64,000 bases of DNA. It comes from CAIKMD01 sp963803265 (GTDB taxonomy: Bacteria > Pseudomonadota > Alphaproteobacteria > ATCC43930 > CGMCC-115725). This document shows, piece after piece, positions 54,375-62,842 of this stretch (the first letter of the stretch is position 1; every line of letters begins with the position of its first letter). A program made the position numbers and the translations under genes. Location: NCBI GenBank assembly GCA_963803265.1, contig CAWDLZ010000010.1, positions 1 to 64,000 of the forward strand. The letters run 5' to 3'. The notes beneath the pieces are model-generated. The model saw only the letters and a program-made list of their open reading frames with translations. It was not told the DNA's origin and ran no database searches.

Positions 54375-55552
54375 TGGATCGGCTGCGTTCCTTCTTGGCC
54401 GCCCTTTGGCGCCGTCTACGGCAATTTCGTCAGCGGCCCGCCGGCGACGAGACCGGGCAAAAACACGCGGTGGATAAGGTGATCTTCGCGCTGGCCGCGA
54501 TCGGTATCCTGATCGGTCTCGTCAACGCCTATGTCTATAGCCAGGAGATTCCGGCGCAGCCGCCGGCGTTCAATCCGGCCGCCAATCCTTATTCCAAGGG
54601 GATTTACGCCAACGGCATCATCGAGAGCGACCAGACGCAAGGCGAGAATATCAACATCTATCCCGAGATCTCAGGGCCGATCACGCGGATACTGGTTGCG
54701 GAAGGCCAGACCGTCCGCCAAGGCGATCCGCTTCTGACGATCGACGACTCGGTGCAGCGCGCGACCGCCGAACAGCAACTCTCCCAGTCACAGGCCGCCT
54801 CGGCGGCGCTCGATGAACTCAAGGCGGAGCCTCGACCGGAAACGCTCGACGTGGCGGCGGCCCAAGTCGAAAGCGCCCAGGCCACCCTCAAGAACGCACA
54901 AGACGAGCTTGCCAAGCAACAGCGTTCCTACGACATCGACCCGAAATCCATCAGCCGCGACGCCCTCGATAACGCGCGAAATGCCGAGAAGATCGCCGAG
55001 ACGAACCTTCAAGTGGTCGAGAAACAATACGCTCTGACCAAGGCCGGGGCATGGATCTACGACATTCAGAATCAGCAGAAACAGTATGACGCCTTGTCGA
55101 AGGCCTATGCGGCCTCGGAGGCGTTGCTCGCCAAATACACGATCCGCGCGCCGATCGACGGCGTCGTCCTCTCGGTCCAGGCCACGGTCGGCAGCTACGT
55201 TTCGCCGCAGGGCGCCTATGATTCCTACACTCAGGGGTTCGACCCGCTGATCGTCATGGGAACGCCGCAGGACCGTCTCGAGGTTCGCGCCTATGTCGAC
55301 GAGATTCTGGTCCACCGAATGCCCGATCTGGCTAAAATCGACGCGCAAATGTTCATCCAGGGCACCGACATTCATGTGCCTCTGAGTTTCGTCCGCATCC
55401 AGCCCTACGTCTCGCCGAAGATCGAGCTCTCCGACGAGCGCCAAGAGCGGGTCGATGTTCGGGTGCTTCCCGTCATCTTCAGCTTCGAAAGACCGAAAGA
55501 TCTGAATCTCTATTCGGGGCAATTGGTCGATGTCTATATTGGCCAGAAATAG
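54374..55552 (+). CDS. HlyD-family membrane-fusion protein
   Basis: 392-residue periplasmic adaptor. A basic cytoplasmic start, one membrane helix (VIFALAAIGILIGLVNAYVY), a lipoyl half (GPITRILVAEGQTVRQGDPL), a long alpha-hairpin (ATAEQQLSQSQAASAALDEL up to QVVEKQYALTKAG) and the second lipoyl half (AKYTIRAPIDGVVLSVQATV). Links the ABC permease to the outer-membrane channel. ATG at 54374 overlaps the ATPase TGA by one base. Confidence 0.92.
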   Translation: MDRLRSFLAALWRRLRQFRQRPAGDETGQKHAVDKVIFALAAIGILIGLVNAYVYSQEIPAQPPAFNPAANPYSKGIYANGIIESDQTQGENINIYPEISGPITRILVAEGQTVRQGDPLLTIDDSVQRATAEQQLSQSQAASAALDELKAEPRPETLDVAAAQVESAQATLKNAQDELAKQQRSYDIDPKSISRDALDNARNAEKIAETNLQVVEKQYALTKAGAWIYDIQNQQKQYDALSKAYAASEALLAKYTIRAPIDGVVLSVQATVGSYVSPQGAYDSYTQGFDPLIVMGTPQDRLEVRAYVDEILVHRMPDLAKIDAQMFIQGTDIHVPLSFVRIQPYVSPKIELSDERQERVDVRVLPVIFSFERPKDLNLYSGQLVDVYIGQK

Positions 55553-55561
55553 CTCCCGGCC

Positions 55562-57055
55562 GTGAACGCCCGAGCCCATCGCCGGAGCCAAGTCTGCGCG
55601 GCGGTCGCGCTGCTCGCCCTGCTTTGCGGTTGCACGGTCGGCCCGGACTTCCTGCGCCCGAGCGCGCCTTCCGTGTCGCACTATTCCAGCGGTTCCGATC
55701 CCACCGTGACGGCCTCTGCCGCCGGCACGGCACAGCGCTTCGAGCCCGGCGCGGCGGTTGCGGCGGATTGGTGGCGGCTTTTCAACTCGGCAAAGCTCGG
55801 CGCCATCGTCAAGGAAGCGATCGCCGATAATCCGGGGCTGGAGGCGGCGCAAGCCAGCCTCCGCGAAAGTCAGGACAGCCTGCGCGCCGGCTACGGCATT
55901 TTCTACCCGGCGGTCGACGCCGAGGCCGGCGCCACGCGGGAGCGGTACTCGGCGCTACAGGAAGGCAAGCTTGCGCCGGCAAGCATTTTCAATCTGTTCA
56001 CGCTGTCGGGAACGATCGATTATGCGCTCGACCTGTGGGGGGGCGAACGGCGCACGGTCGAGGGGCTTGCCGCACAGTTGGACGTTCAGCGCGCCACCGA
56101 GCGGGCGACCTATCTCGCGCTCTCGGCCAACATCGTCAACACCGTGATCGCCAAGGCGGCCTATGGCGCCGAGATCGAAGCGACGCAGCAGCTCATCGAG
56201 CTGCAAAAACAGCAGGTCGCGTTGGGCGAGGTTCAAGCGCAAGCCGAGATCGTTCCCTTTTCCGCCGTCCTGGCCCTCCGCACCCAGCTCGCCACCTACG
56301 AGGCAACAATTCCGCAGCTTCAACAGAAGCTGACGCAGGCCGATGACCTGCTCGCCACATTAGCGGGCCACACGCCGGCCGAATGGACTCCGCCGGACAT
56401 CGGCTTGGCCGAGCTCGCCTTGCCAAGCGATCTACCCATCAGCCTGCCCGCCGACCTGGTGCGGCAACGGCCCGACATTCTCGTGGCCGAAGCCACCGCT
56501 CATGCCGCAAGCGCCGACATTGGCGTGGCCACGGCCGCGATGCTGCCGAGCATCACGCTCACCGGCAGCTACGGGACAGAAAACACCGCGACGAGCGATT
56601 TGTTATCGGCAAGCGGGAATTTTTGGAGCATCGGGGCCAATGCCACGGCGCCGATCTTCGAGGGCGGCACGTTGTGGTTCAGGCGAAAGGCGGCGATCGA
56701 TACCTACCAGCAGGCGATGGCCCTTTATCGTCAAGCGGTCCTCGGCGCCTTTGCTCAAGTGGCCGATACGCTTCGGGCACTCGACCATGACGCTATGGTT
56801 TTGGAGGCGCAGGACGAGGCGCTGAGCGATGCCGAAGAGGCGCTGCATCTGGTGCAGGCCAATTACGAGGCGGGTCTGGCCACCTATCTCGAGGTGCTGA
56901 CCGCGGATACCCAGTACCACCAGGCCAAAATCAACGACCTGGAAACCATTGCCGCGCGCTACCAGGATACCGTCGCCCTGTTCACGGCTCTCGGCGGCGG
57001 CTGGTGGAACGCGGATAATGCCGATGCGCGCGCTGGCGACCGGAAGGATGATTAG
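55562..57055 (+). CDS. Outer-membrane efflux lipoprotein (NodT/OprM type)
   Basis: 497-residue TolC-family channel with a lipoprotein signal (LLALLCGCTVGPDFLRP; lipobox LCGC), then WWRLFNSAKLGAIVKEAIAD and two repeats of the alpha-barrel (LPISLPADLVRQRPDILVAE and LEAQDEALSDAEEALHLVQA). Start GTG at 55562, 9 bases after the fusion protein. Completes a tripartite ABC exporter; the cargo could be a lipid, a siderophore, a peptide or a toxic compound. Confidence 0.93.
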   Translation: MNARAHRRSQVCAAVALLALLCGCTVGPDFLRPSAPSVSHYSSGSDPTVTASAAGTAQRFEPGAAVAADWWRLFNSAKLGAIVKEAIADNPGLEAAQASLRESQDSLRAGYGIFYPAVDAEAGATRERYSALQEGKLAPASIFNLFTLSGTIDYALDLWGGERRTVEGLAAQLDVQRATERATYLALSANIVNTVIAKAAYGAEIEATQQLIELQKQQVALGEVQAQAEIVPFSAVLALRTQLATYEATIPQLQQKLTQADDLLATLAGHTPAEWTPPDIGLAELALPSDLPISLPADLVRQRPDILVAEATAHAASADIGVATAAMLPSITLTGSYGTENTATSDLLSASGNFWSIGANATAPIFEGGTLWFRRKAAIDTYQQAMALYRQAVLGAFAQVADTLRALDHDAMVLEAQDEALSDAEEALHLVQANYEAGLATYLEVLTADTQYHQAKINDLETIAARYQDTVALFTALGGGWWNADNADARAGDRKDD

Positions 57056-57159
57056 CTGTGCTCTGCGGGGCTTCGTGTTGCCCGCGCGAGCCGAGGAACG
57101 CTATAGTGATTGTTGGAACTCGAATTATCTCCGAAATGTCGGCTGACAGAAGGGGCATT

Positions 57160-57729
57160 ATGCGGGAGGCTGTCGGCCGGATTGCAGGAGCTCTTACTGG
57201 GCGAAAAACACTGAGATTTGCCATCGCCCTGCTTCTCGCATCGACAGGCCTTGCCCTGGCCGCCGAGCTGACGCCGGCCGATTACCACTATCTTAATTCG
57301 GCTTATGGCCTTGCCCGTGACAGCGATGTTCTCACGACCATGACGCCCGTCGAGCGAACCAGGCTTCATGACCTCATTTCCGGCCTGAGAAACGACCCGA
57401 CGCGCCGGGATGACGCCGTGAGGAGCGAGCTCTATCAGGCTTACACGCGGGAATGCGACGCCTGGGCACCCGAGCACAGCGGCGAAGCCTGCCCGCCGGC
57501 CCGGGACAGGACGGTCGAGCCCGGCAAGCAAATCGCGGACCGCAGCTGCAATCAATGCCACCTGTTCGGCAGCGGGATGGCACCCCCCTTCGCCAAGCTG
57601 GCAAGGCAGAGGAAGTGGGATGCGAGCAGCGTCGGCGGCGCGCTGGCCCACAGCCACGACATGCTGCCGATCAGTTTGCCGGATGAAGAGCGTGCCAGGC
57701 TTGCCGCCTACATAAACTCGTTTCGCTGA
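57160..57729 (+). CDS. Monoheme c-type cytochrome
   Basis: 189-residue exported protein with a signal peptide (LRFAIALLLASTGLALAAE). The heme motif is C-N-Q-C-H at residues 130-134, with M168 (HDMLPISLPDE) as likely axial ligand. The first 100 residues are helical and lack heme sites. ATG at 57160 is preferred for AAGGGG just upstream; ATGs at 57058 and 57136 are in frame. It follows the exporter by about 105 bases, so it probably belongs to the same low-oxygen transcript. Electron partner unknown. Confidence 0.82.
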   Translation: MREAVGRIAGALTGRKTLRFAIALLLASTGLALAAELTPADYHYLNSAYGLARDSDVLTTMTPVERTRLHDLISGLRNDPTRRDDAVRSELYQAYTRECDAWAPEHSGEACPPARDRTVEPGKQIADRSCNQCHLFGSGMAPPFAKLARQRKWDASSVGGALAHSHDMLPISLPDEERARLAAYINSFR

Positions 57730-57979
57730 GAAGGCCGCCCCAAAACCTTCAAGCTCGCCGCTTCCTCGAGGCTACGCGCGCATGCCGTCAGCGGGAAGAG
57801 TTCATGCGCGATGAGAAAGTGGGGCGGATAGTGCGCGTCGCACATCGGGCCGGAGCTGCCACGAGTGGGGACCTCTCCAGAGTCTGATCGCTGCCGTAAT
57901 TTACGATCTAAAGACATAGGGATGATCTGGGATTGGTGCCGGGCATATTATACAAATAAAATCTGTTGTAATTGCTCAA

Positions 57980-58009
57980 TTGACATTGGATTTTTGGAAA
58001 TTCTATAAT
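57980..58009 (+). promoter_or_regulatory. Perfect-consensus sigma-70 promoter before the sulfur exporter genes
   Basis: TTGACA (57980-57985) and TATAAT (58004-58009) are both exact, with an 18-base spacer. The start would be near 58016, about 20 bases before the small gene. The preceding 60 bases are markedly AT-rich, and TTGTAATTGCTCAA (57966-57979) is a one-mismatch FNR-like dyad overlapping the -35 edge. The rest of the 57730-58036 gap has no gene. Confidence 0.72.
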
Positions 58010-58036
58010 CAATCACTTTATGGGAGCGTAGAAGCG

Positions 58037-58240
58037 ATGGCGCGAATCATTCCGATCAATCCTTCGATCAATCGCAAGTGGCAGCACGCCGGCATCGAGC
58101 CGGCCCTCGCCGATGTCTTGGCCGATCCGCTGGTGCATCTCGTCATGCGTCGCGACGGCGTCAGCCTCGCCGAACTGCGCGGCGTGCGCGTGCGGGCGCA
58201 AGCGGTGCTCGGGGTTTGTCTTTGTCGCTCTGCCGCGTGA
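58037..58240 (+). CDS. Small hypothetical protein
   Basis: 67 residues starting MARIIPINPSINRKWQHAGI, then EPALADVLADPLVHLVMRRD and GVSLAELRGVRVRAQ. GGAGCG upstream and the strong promoter support the start. A compact helical protein without membrane segment or Cys motif. I do not recognise it as a named family. It is 27 bases before the YeiH-family gene. Confidence 0.6.
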   Translation: MARIIPINPSINRKWQHAGIEPALADVLADPLVHLVMRRDGVSLAELRGVRVRAQAVLGVCLCRSAA

Positions 58241-58267
58241 TGGCCAAGAGTCGAAGAGGGGAAGCCC

Positions 58268-59665
58268 ATGAGCAAGGTCGAAACGGATTTCGGCGGCGGC
58301 CGCGCCGCGCCGCTCGCCCCCGGCTGGAGCGAGTTGTGGCTCAAGGAGGATTGGTGGGCGGTCTGGCTCGGTCTCGGCATCGTCGTCGTGGGATTGATCC
58401 TGTTCGCCGCGGGCGGAAGCTGGCACTGGGTCGCGGTGACGCCGCCGAAATGGACCAGCTTCGCGCAACTAGGCACGCATTTCGCCGATAACTGGCTACG
58501 CTATGTCGTGCAGTTCCTGTTGTGGGCCGCCGCGTTCTCGCTCGCGGTGACGGCGCTCGGGCAGCGCCCTCGCGAATTTCTGCCAGCCTTCGCCTTCGTC
58601 TATGTCTTCGCGGTGATCGTGTTCGCGATCGGCCAGTGGGACAGCGCCAATTACTACGATCTCGAGCCGCCGCTCGTGGCGTTGGTGCTGGGCCTCGCGA
58701 TCTCGAACCTCATCGGCCTTCCGCGCTGGCTCGATGCCGGATTCCGGGTCGAGTTCTACGTCAAGACCAGCATCGTGCTCCTCGGCGCGACCTTGCCCTT
58801 TACGCTCATCCTCTGGGCCGGGCCGGTCGCGATCCTCCAGGCCTCGATCGTCTCGATCGTCACCTTCGGCGTGATCTTCTGGGTCGCAACGCGGATGGGG
58901 ATCGACCGGCGCTTGGCTGCGACGCTCGGCGCGGGCGGCGCGGTGTGCGGCGTTTCCGCCGCCATCGCCATCGCGGCCGCGGTTGGCGGCAAGAAAGACG
59001 ACGCGCCCATCACGATCACGGTCGTGATCCTCTGGGCCATCGTGATGATCTTCTTTCTCCCCTTCGCGGCTCGGGCACTGCATTTGCCGGCGGGCGTGGG
59101 CGGCGCCTGGATCGGCACCTCCGAGTTCGCCGACGCCGCCGGCGTCGCCGCCGCGCAGACCTATGGCGGACTGGCCGGGCATGATGGCATCGCTGGCAGC
59201 AGCGATCAGGCGATCTTCGCCTTCACGCTGATGAAAGTGGTGGGGCGCGACGTGTGGATCGGAATCTGGGCTTTCGTGCTGGCAATCGTCGCCACCACGC
59301 GCTGGGAAAGCACCGGGCTCGGTCGCAAGGCCGACGCCGCCGAAATCTGGTGGCGCTTCCCGAAATTCGTCATCGGCTTCCTCTTGGCCTCGATCCTCGT
59401 CACCTGGGCGACGAGCGGGTATAGCCTCGCCGATTACAACAAGGTTGTGAATCCCGGTCTCGTCGCGCCGATCAAGGATCTTCGGACCTGGGCCTTCATC
59501 TTCTGCTTCTTCAGTATCGGCCTTACCACCCGCTTCCGCGAGCTGGCCGCCGCGGGCAGGAAGCCGTTCCTCGCCTTCAGCTCGGGCGTCGTCGTCAACG
59601 TGGCGCTGGGCCTCGTGCTGTCGGCCTGGGTGTTCGCCTCGCACTGGACGGCTCTGGCACAATGA
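58268..59665 (+). CDS. YeiH/PSE1-family putative sulfate exporter
   Basis: 465-residue membrane protein with about 11-12 helices, of the UPF0324 (Cons_hypoth698) family annotated as putative sulfate exporters. Key blocks: LEPPLVALVLGLAISNLIGL, VKTSIVLLGATLPFTLILWA, LGAGGAVCGVSAAIAIAAAV and IGTSEFADAAGVAAAQTYGG. This is a longer variant with an extra N-terminal helix pair. Overlaps the small four-Cys gene by ATGA. Sulfite or sulfate as cargo is family-level inference. Confidence 0.88.
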   Translation: MSKVETDFGGGRAAPLAPGWSELWLKEDWWAVWLGLGIVVVGLILFAAGGSWHWVAVTPPKWTSFAQLGTHFADNWLRYVVQFLLWAAAFSLAVTALGQRPREFLPAFAFVYVFAVIVFAIGQWDSANYYDLEPPLVALVLGLAISNLIGLPRWLDAGFRVEFYVKTSIVLLGATLPFTLILWAGPVAILQASIVSIVTFGVIFWVATRMGIDRRLAATLGAGGAVCGVSAAIAIAAAVGGKKDDAPITITVVILWAIVMIFFLPFAARALHLPAGVGGAWIGTSEFADAAGVAAAQTYGGLAGHDGIAGSSDQAIFAFTLMKVVGRDVWIGIWAFVLAIVATTRWESTGLGRKADAAEIWWRFPKFVIGFLLASILVTWATSGYSLADYNKVVNPGLVAPIKDLRTWAFIFCFFSIGLTTRFRELAAAGRKPFLAFSSGVVVNVALGLVLSAWVFASHWTALAQ

Positions 59666-59880
59666 AACCGCCAACGCCCCAAGCAGCCTGCCGGGACTGC
59701 CAGTGGTTCCACAACGATCCGGAATTTCTCGAGGCAACGTTCAAGGGATTGAGCGCGATGAGCTCGGCCTGGGGGTCGGTGCGGGCGGAGGACGGATTGT
59801 GCCGGCGCCACGACCGCTACCTCTCGGCCAATGCGTTCTGCGCCGATTTCACGCCGCAGGCGGCGCCGACCCCCGTATAA
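59662..59880 (+). CDS. 72-residue four-cysteine protein coupled to the exporter
   Basis: Residues C10 and C13 (CRDCQWFHNDPEF), C47 (DGLCRRHDRYL) and C60 (NAFCADF) form a CxxC-x33-C-x12-C pattern suited to one zinc or iron-sulfur site. No signal peptide, so cytoplasmic. Start ATG overlaps the exporter stop (ATGA), and the TSUP gene begins 8 bases downstream. Looks like a sensor or accessory to export; no named family assigned. Confidence 0.75.
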   Translation: MKPPTPQAACRDCQWFHNDPEFLEATFKGLSAMSSAWGSVRAEDGLCRRHDRYLSANAFCADFTPQAAPTPV

Positions 59881-59887
59881 TTGTGGA

Positions 59888-60680
59888 GTGACAAACGTGA
59901 TCCACGCGATCGACTGGCTCTACGCGGGCTCCGGATTTGCCGTCGGCGCTCTCGTGGGGATGACGGGCGTCGGCGGCGGCTCTCTGATGACGCCGTTGCT
60001 GATCCTGCTCTTCGGCATTCACCCGGCGACCGCGGTCGGCACCGATCTGCTCTATGCCGCGGCGACGAAAACCGCCGGCACGTTGGTTCACGGCTTCGGC
60101 GGCACTGTCGACTGGCGCGTGGTCGCGCGGCTGGCCGCGGGCAGCGTGCCGATGACGATCCTGACCCTCGTCGTTTTGTCGCACTTCGACACCAATGGCG
60201 TCGCGGCGGGGCAGGCGATCACCTTCGTCCTCGGCTTGGCGCTGCTCGCAACCGCGCTCGCCCTCGTGTTTCGCGCCCGGCTGGTGGCCTATTACGGCGC
60301 GCGCGTCGGCGAGTTAAGCCCGCGCCGCACGGCGGCCTTGACCGTCGCGACGGGGGCTGTGCTCGGCGTGCTGGTGTCGATCACCTCGGTCGGCGCCGGC
60401 GCGCTCGGCGTGACCGCGCTGATCCTGCTTTATCCGAAGCTGCCGATCGCGCGCATCGTCGGCTCCGACATCGTCCACGCCGTGCCCCTGACGCTGGTCG
60501 CGGGCATCGGCCATTGGTTCGCCGGCTCGATCGATACTGTGATCCTGAGCTCGCTGCTGATCGGCTCGATCCCCGGAATCGTCCTCGGCAGCTATTCGGC
60601 GGTGCGGGTGCCCGAGCCGGTGCTGCGCCTGATGCTGGCCACGGTGGCTCGTCATCGTCGGCGGCAGGCTGGTTTTGTAG
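59888..60680 (+). CDS. TSUP (TauE/SafE) family sulfite/sulfoacetate exporter, one frameshift
   Basis: 263 residues and about eight helices: FAVGALVGMTGVGGGSLMTP, the first TauE motif, and VLGVLVSITSVGAGALGVTA, the second. LLFGIHPATAVGTDLLYAAA is typical. The frame is broken by an extra base near 60646; restored, it ends LVIVGGRLVL and TAG at 60678-60680, as normal TauE proteins do. Start GTG at 59888. TSUP proteins move sulfite, thiosulfate or C2 sulfonates. Confidence 0.86.
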
Positions 60681-60729
60681 AGCGCGATCCGATCTGATCG
60701 GGCCGCCGTCCTCCGTGCCTCGGGCGTCC

Positions 60730-60771
60730 TTGATCTGGCTCAAGGCCGGCCGCATTTCGAGGCAATAAACT
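60730..60771 (+). promoter_or_regulatory. FNR/FixK-type box and -10 element before the 2-oxoacid dehydrogenase operon
   Basis: TTGATCTGGCTCAA (60730-60743) is a full TTGA-N6-TCAA match. A -10-like TAAACT (60766-60771) gives a start near 60778, again about 41.5 bp from the box centre. The first eight bases TTGATCTG are the same as in the box at 52352, and both end TCAA. This predicts activation of pdhA-pdhB-E2 under low oxygen. Confidence 0.6.
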
Positions 60772-60772
60772 T

Positions 60773-60802
60773 ATCACCGGTTGCGGGGATCGGATCGGTG
60801 AT
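60773..60802 (+). promoter_or_regulatory. Inverted repeat pairing over the pdhA start codon
   Basis: ATCACCG (60773-60779) and CGGTGAT (60796-60802) are perfect inverted repeats. The second arm includes the first two bases of the pdhA ATG, so a hairpin in the leader could hide the start. It could equally be an operator. Transcription from the predicted promoter would start inside the first arm, which weakens the RNA explanation. Confidence 0.3.
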
Positions 60803-61865
60803 GAGCGTCAAGTTCGAGATCGACTATCTTCGGTGTCTCGACCGCAACGGCGCCGTCGTCGGCGCACTCCCGAACGCGGCCGAGGATCCGGAATTCACGA
60901 AGAGACTCTACCGTGCCTTGATCCGGGCGCGCAGCTTCGATGCCAAGGCGATTGCGCTGCAGCGCACCGGGCGCCTTGGAACCTTTGCGTCGGCACTGGG
61001 CCAGGAGGCGGTGTCGCTCGGTGCCGCCAGCGCGATGCGGCCCGAAGACGTGTTCGTGCCAAGCTTTCGCGAGCACGCCGGTCAGCTTTGGCGGGGCGTC
61101 AGCTTGCTGGAATTGTTCCTCTATTGGGGCGGCGACGAGCGCGGCAGCGATTTCAAGGGTCCGCGCGGCGACTTTCCGATCGCGGTGCCCGTCGGCACCC
61201 ATGCGCCACACGCGGTGGGCGTGGCGCTCGCTTTCAAGCTGCGACGCGAGGCTCGCGTGGCGCTGTGCATCTTCGGCGACGGCGCGACCTCGAAGGGCGA
61301 CGTGGCCGAGGCGCTCAACTTCGCGGGGGTTTGGCGGCTGCCGCTGGTATTTGTCGTCTGCAATAATCAATGGGCGATATCGGTTCCGCTGCATCGACAG
61401 ACCGCCGCAGAGACATTGGCGCAGAAAGCGATCGCTGCCGGGATTCCCGGTCGGCAGGTCGATGGCAACGACGCGTTAGCGGTACATGCCGCCGTGGCCC
61501 AAGCGATCGAGCGCGCCCGATCGGGCGGCGGCGCCTCGCTGATCGAGGCAATTACTTATCGATTGGGCGACCATACGACGTCGGACGATGCTTCGCGCTA
61601 TCGCGACGATGCGCTGGTGACGCCGCATTGGGGCGATGAGCCCGCAATAAGGCTGCGTAATTATCTCGTTGCCCTGGGCAGGTGGAGCAAGACGGATGAA
61701 GAGCGTCTCCTCGCCGAGACGCAATCCGAGATCGACGTGGCGGCGGAAGCTTATCTTTCCACGCCTGTCCAAGATACGACGAGCGTTTTCGACTACACCT
61801 TCGCGAAGCTGCCCGCCGATCTTGCCAAGCAACGCGCAGCGGCTCTGGCCGGGCACGACGAATGA
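60801..61865 (+). CDS. pdhA: Pyruvate dehydrogenase E1 alpha-type subunit
   Basis: 354-residue thiamine-diphosphate enzyme subunit. ThDP motif GDGATSKGDVAEALNFAGVW to FVVCNNQWAIS, active-site LGQEAVSLGAASAM region and the phosphorylation-loop-like YRLGDHTTSDDASRYRDD. Pyruvate is the likely substrate, though acetoin or branched 2-oxoacid E1 enzymes are close relatives. ATG at 60801; GTG at 60798 is in frame. ATGA overlap with pdhB. First gene of an operon behind an FNR-type box. Confidence 0.88.
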   Translation: MSVKFEIDYLRCLDRNGAVVGALPNAAEDPEFTKRLYRALIRARSFDAKAIALQRTGRLGTFASALGQEAVSLGAASAMRPEDVFVPSFREHAGQLWRGVSLLELFLYWGGDERGSDFKGPRGDFPIAVPVGTHAPHAVGVALAFKLRREARVALCIFGDGATSKGDVAEALNFAGVWRLPLVFVVCNNQWAISVPLHRQTAAETLAQKAIAAGIPGRQVDGNDALAVHAAVAQAIERARSGGGASLIEAITYRLGDHTTSDDASRYRDDALVTPHWGDEPAIRLRNYLVALGRWSKTDEERLLAETQSEIDVAAEAYLSTPVQDTTSVFDYTFAKLPADLAKQRAAALAGHDE

Positions 61866-62842
61866 CCGAGATCACGATGGTTCAAGCGATCGATCTGGCC
61901 TTGGCGCGCGCCATGACAAACGACCCGCAGGTGCTGATTCTCGGCGAGGATGTCGGTCTCGATGGCGGCGTGTTCCGGGCAACCGACGGGCTCCTCAAGA
62001 GATTCGGTCCCGAGCGGGTGCTGGATACGCCGCTGGCCGAAGCCGGCATCGTTGGTCTTTCCGTGGGGCTCGCCGCGCAGGGGTTCCGTCCGGTCGCGGA
62101 GATTCAATTTACCGGCTTCATTTATCCGGCTATCGACCAGCTCGCCAACCACGCCTCGCGCTTGCGCACCCGGACGCGCGGCCGATTGACCTGTCCCCTG
62201 GTGGTTCGCTCGCCCTGCGGCGGCGGAATCCACGCGGTCGAGCACCATTCCGAGAGCCCCGAGGCGATGTTCGCCGGCATACCGGGCTTGAGAACGGTGC
62301 TGCCGTCTTCGCCGCGCCGTGCCTACGGGCTACTTCTCGCGGCCATTTACGATCCCGATCCCGTCGTGTTCCTGGAGCCGACAAGGCTCTATCGCGCGGC
62401 GAAAGAGAACGTGGCCGATGACGGCAAGGCGTTGCCGCTCGATCGGTGCTTCGTTCTGAGGGAAGGCCAGGATCTCACGATCGTCACGTGGGGCGGAACG
62501 GTTCCCGATTCGCTCGAGGCGGCCGCGGCTCTCGACGAACGCGGCATCGGCGCCGAGGTCATCGACGTGGCGACGTTAAAACCGCTCGACGCCGAAACGA
62601 TCCTGCGCTCCGTCGCCAAGACGGGCCGCTGCGTGATCGTCCACGAGGCGCCGATAACGGGCGGCTTTGGCGGCGAGATCGCGGCGCAGATCGCGCAATC
62701 GGGCCTGACGTCCTTGCTAGCGCCGATCGAGCGCGTCGCCGGCTTCGATACCGTGATGCCGCTCCCGCGTTTAGAGCGGGTCTATCTGCCGAATGCGGCT
62801 CGCGTTCTTGCCGCCGCCGAACGCGCGCTGGCCTACAAATGA
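61862..62842 (+). CDS. pdhB: Pyruvate dehydrogenase E1 beta-type subunit
   Basis: 326-residue E1-beta: MTEITMVQAIDLALARAMTN, LGEDVGLDGGVFRATDGLLK, RVLDTPLAEAGIVGLSVGLA, QFTGFIYPAIDQLANHASRL and HHSESPEAMFAGIPGLRTVL. C-terminal VIDVATLKPLDAETILRSV and CVIVHEAPITGGFGGEIAA. Together with PdhA it decarboxylates the 2-oxoacid and acylates the lipoyl group of E2. ATGA overlaps on both sides. Confidence 0.92.
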   Translation: MTEITMVQAIDLALARAMTNDPQVLILGEDVGLDGGVFRATDGLLKRFGPERVLDTPLAEAGIVGLSVGLAAQGFRPVAEIQFTGFIYPAIDQLANHASRLRTRTRGRLTCPLVVRSPCGGGIHAVEHHSESPEAMFAGIPGLRTVLPSSPRRAYGLLLAAIYDPDPVVFLEPTRLYRAAKENVADDGKALPLDRCFVLREGQDLTIVTWGGTVPDSLEAAAALDERGIGAEVIDVATLKPLDAETILRSVAKTGRCVIVHEAPITGGFGGEIAAQIAQSGLTSLLAPIERVAGFDTVMPLPRLERVYLPNAARVLAAAERALAYK

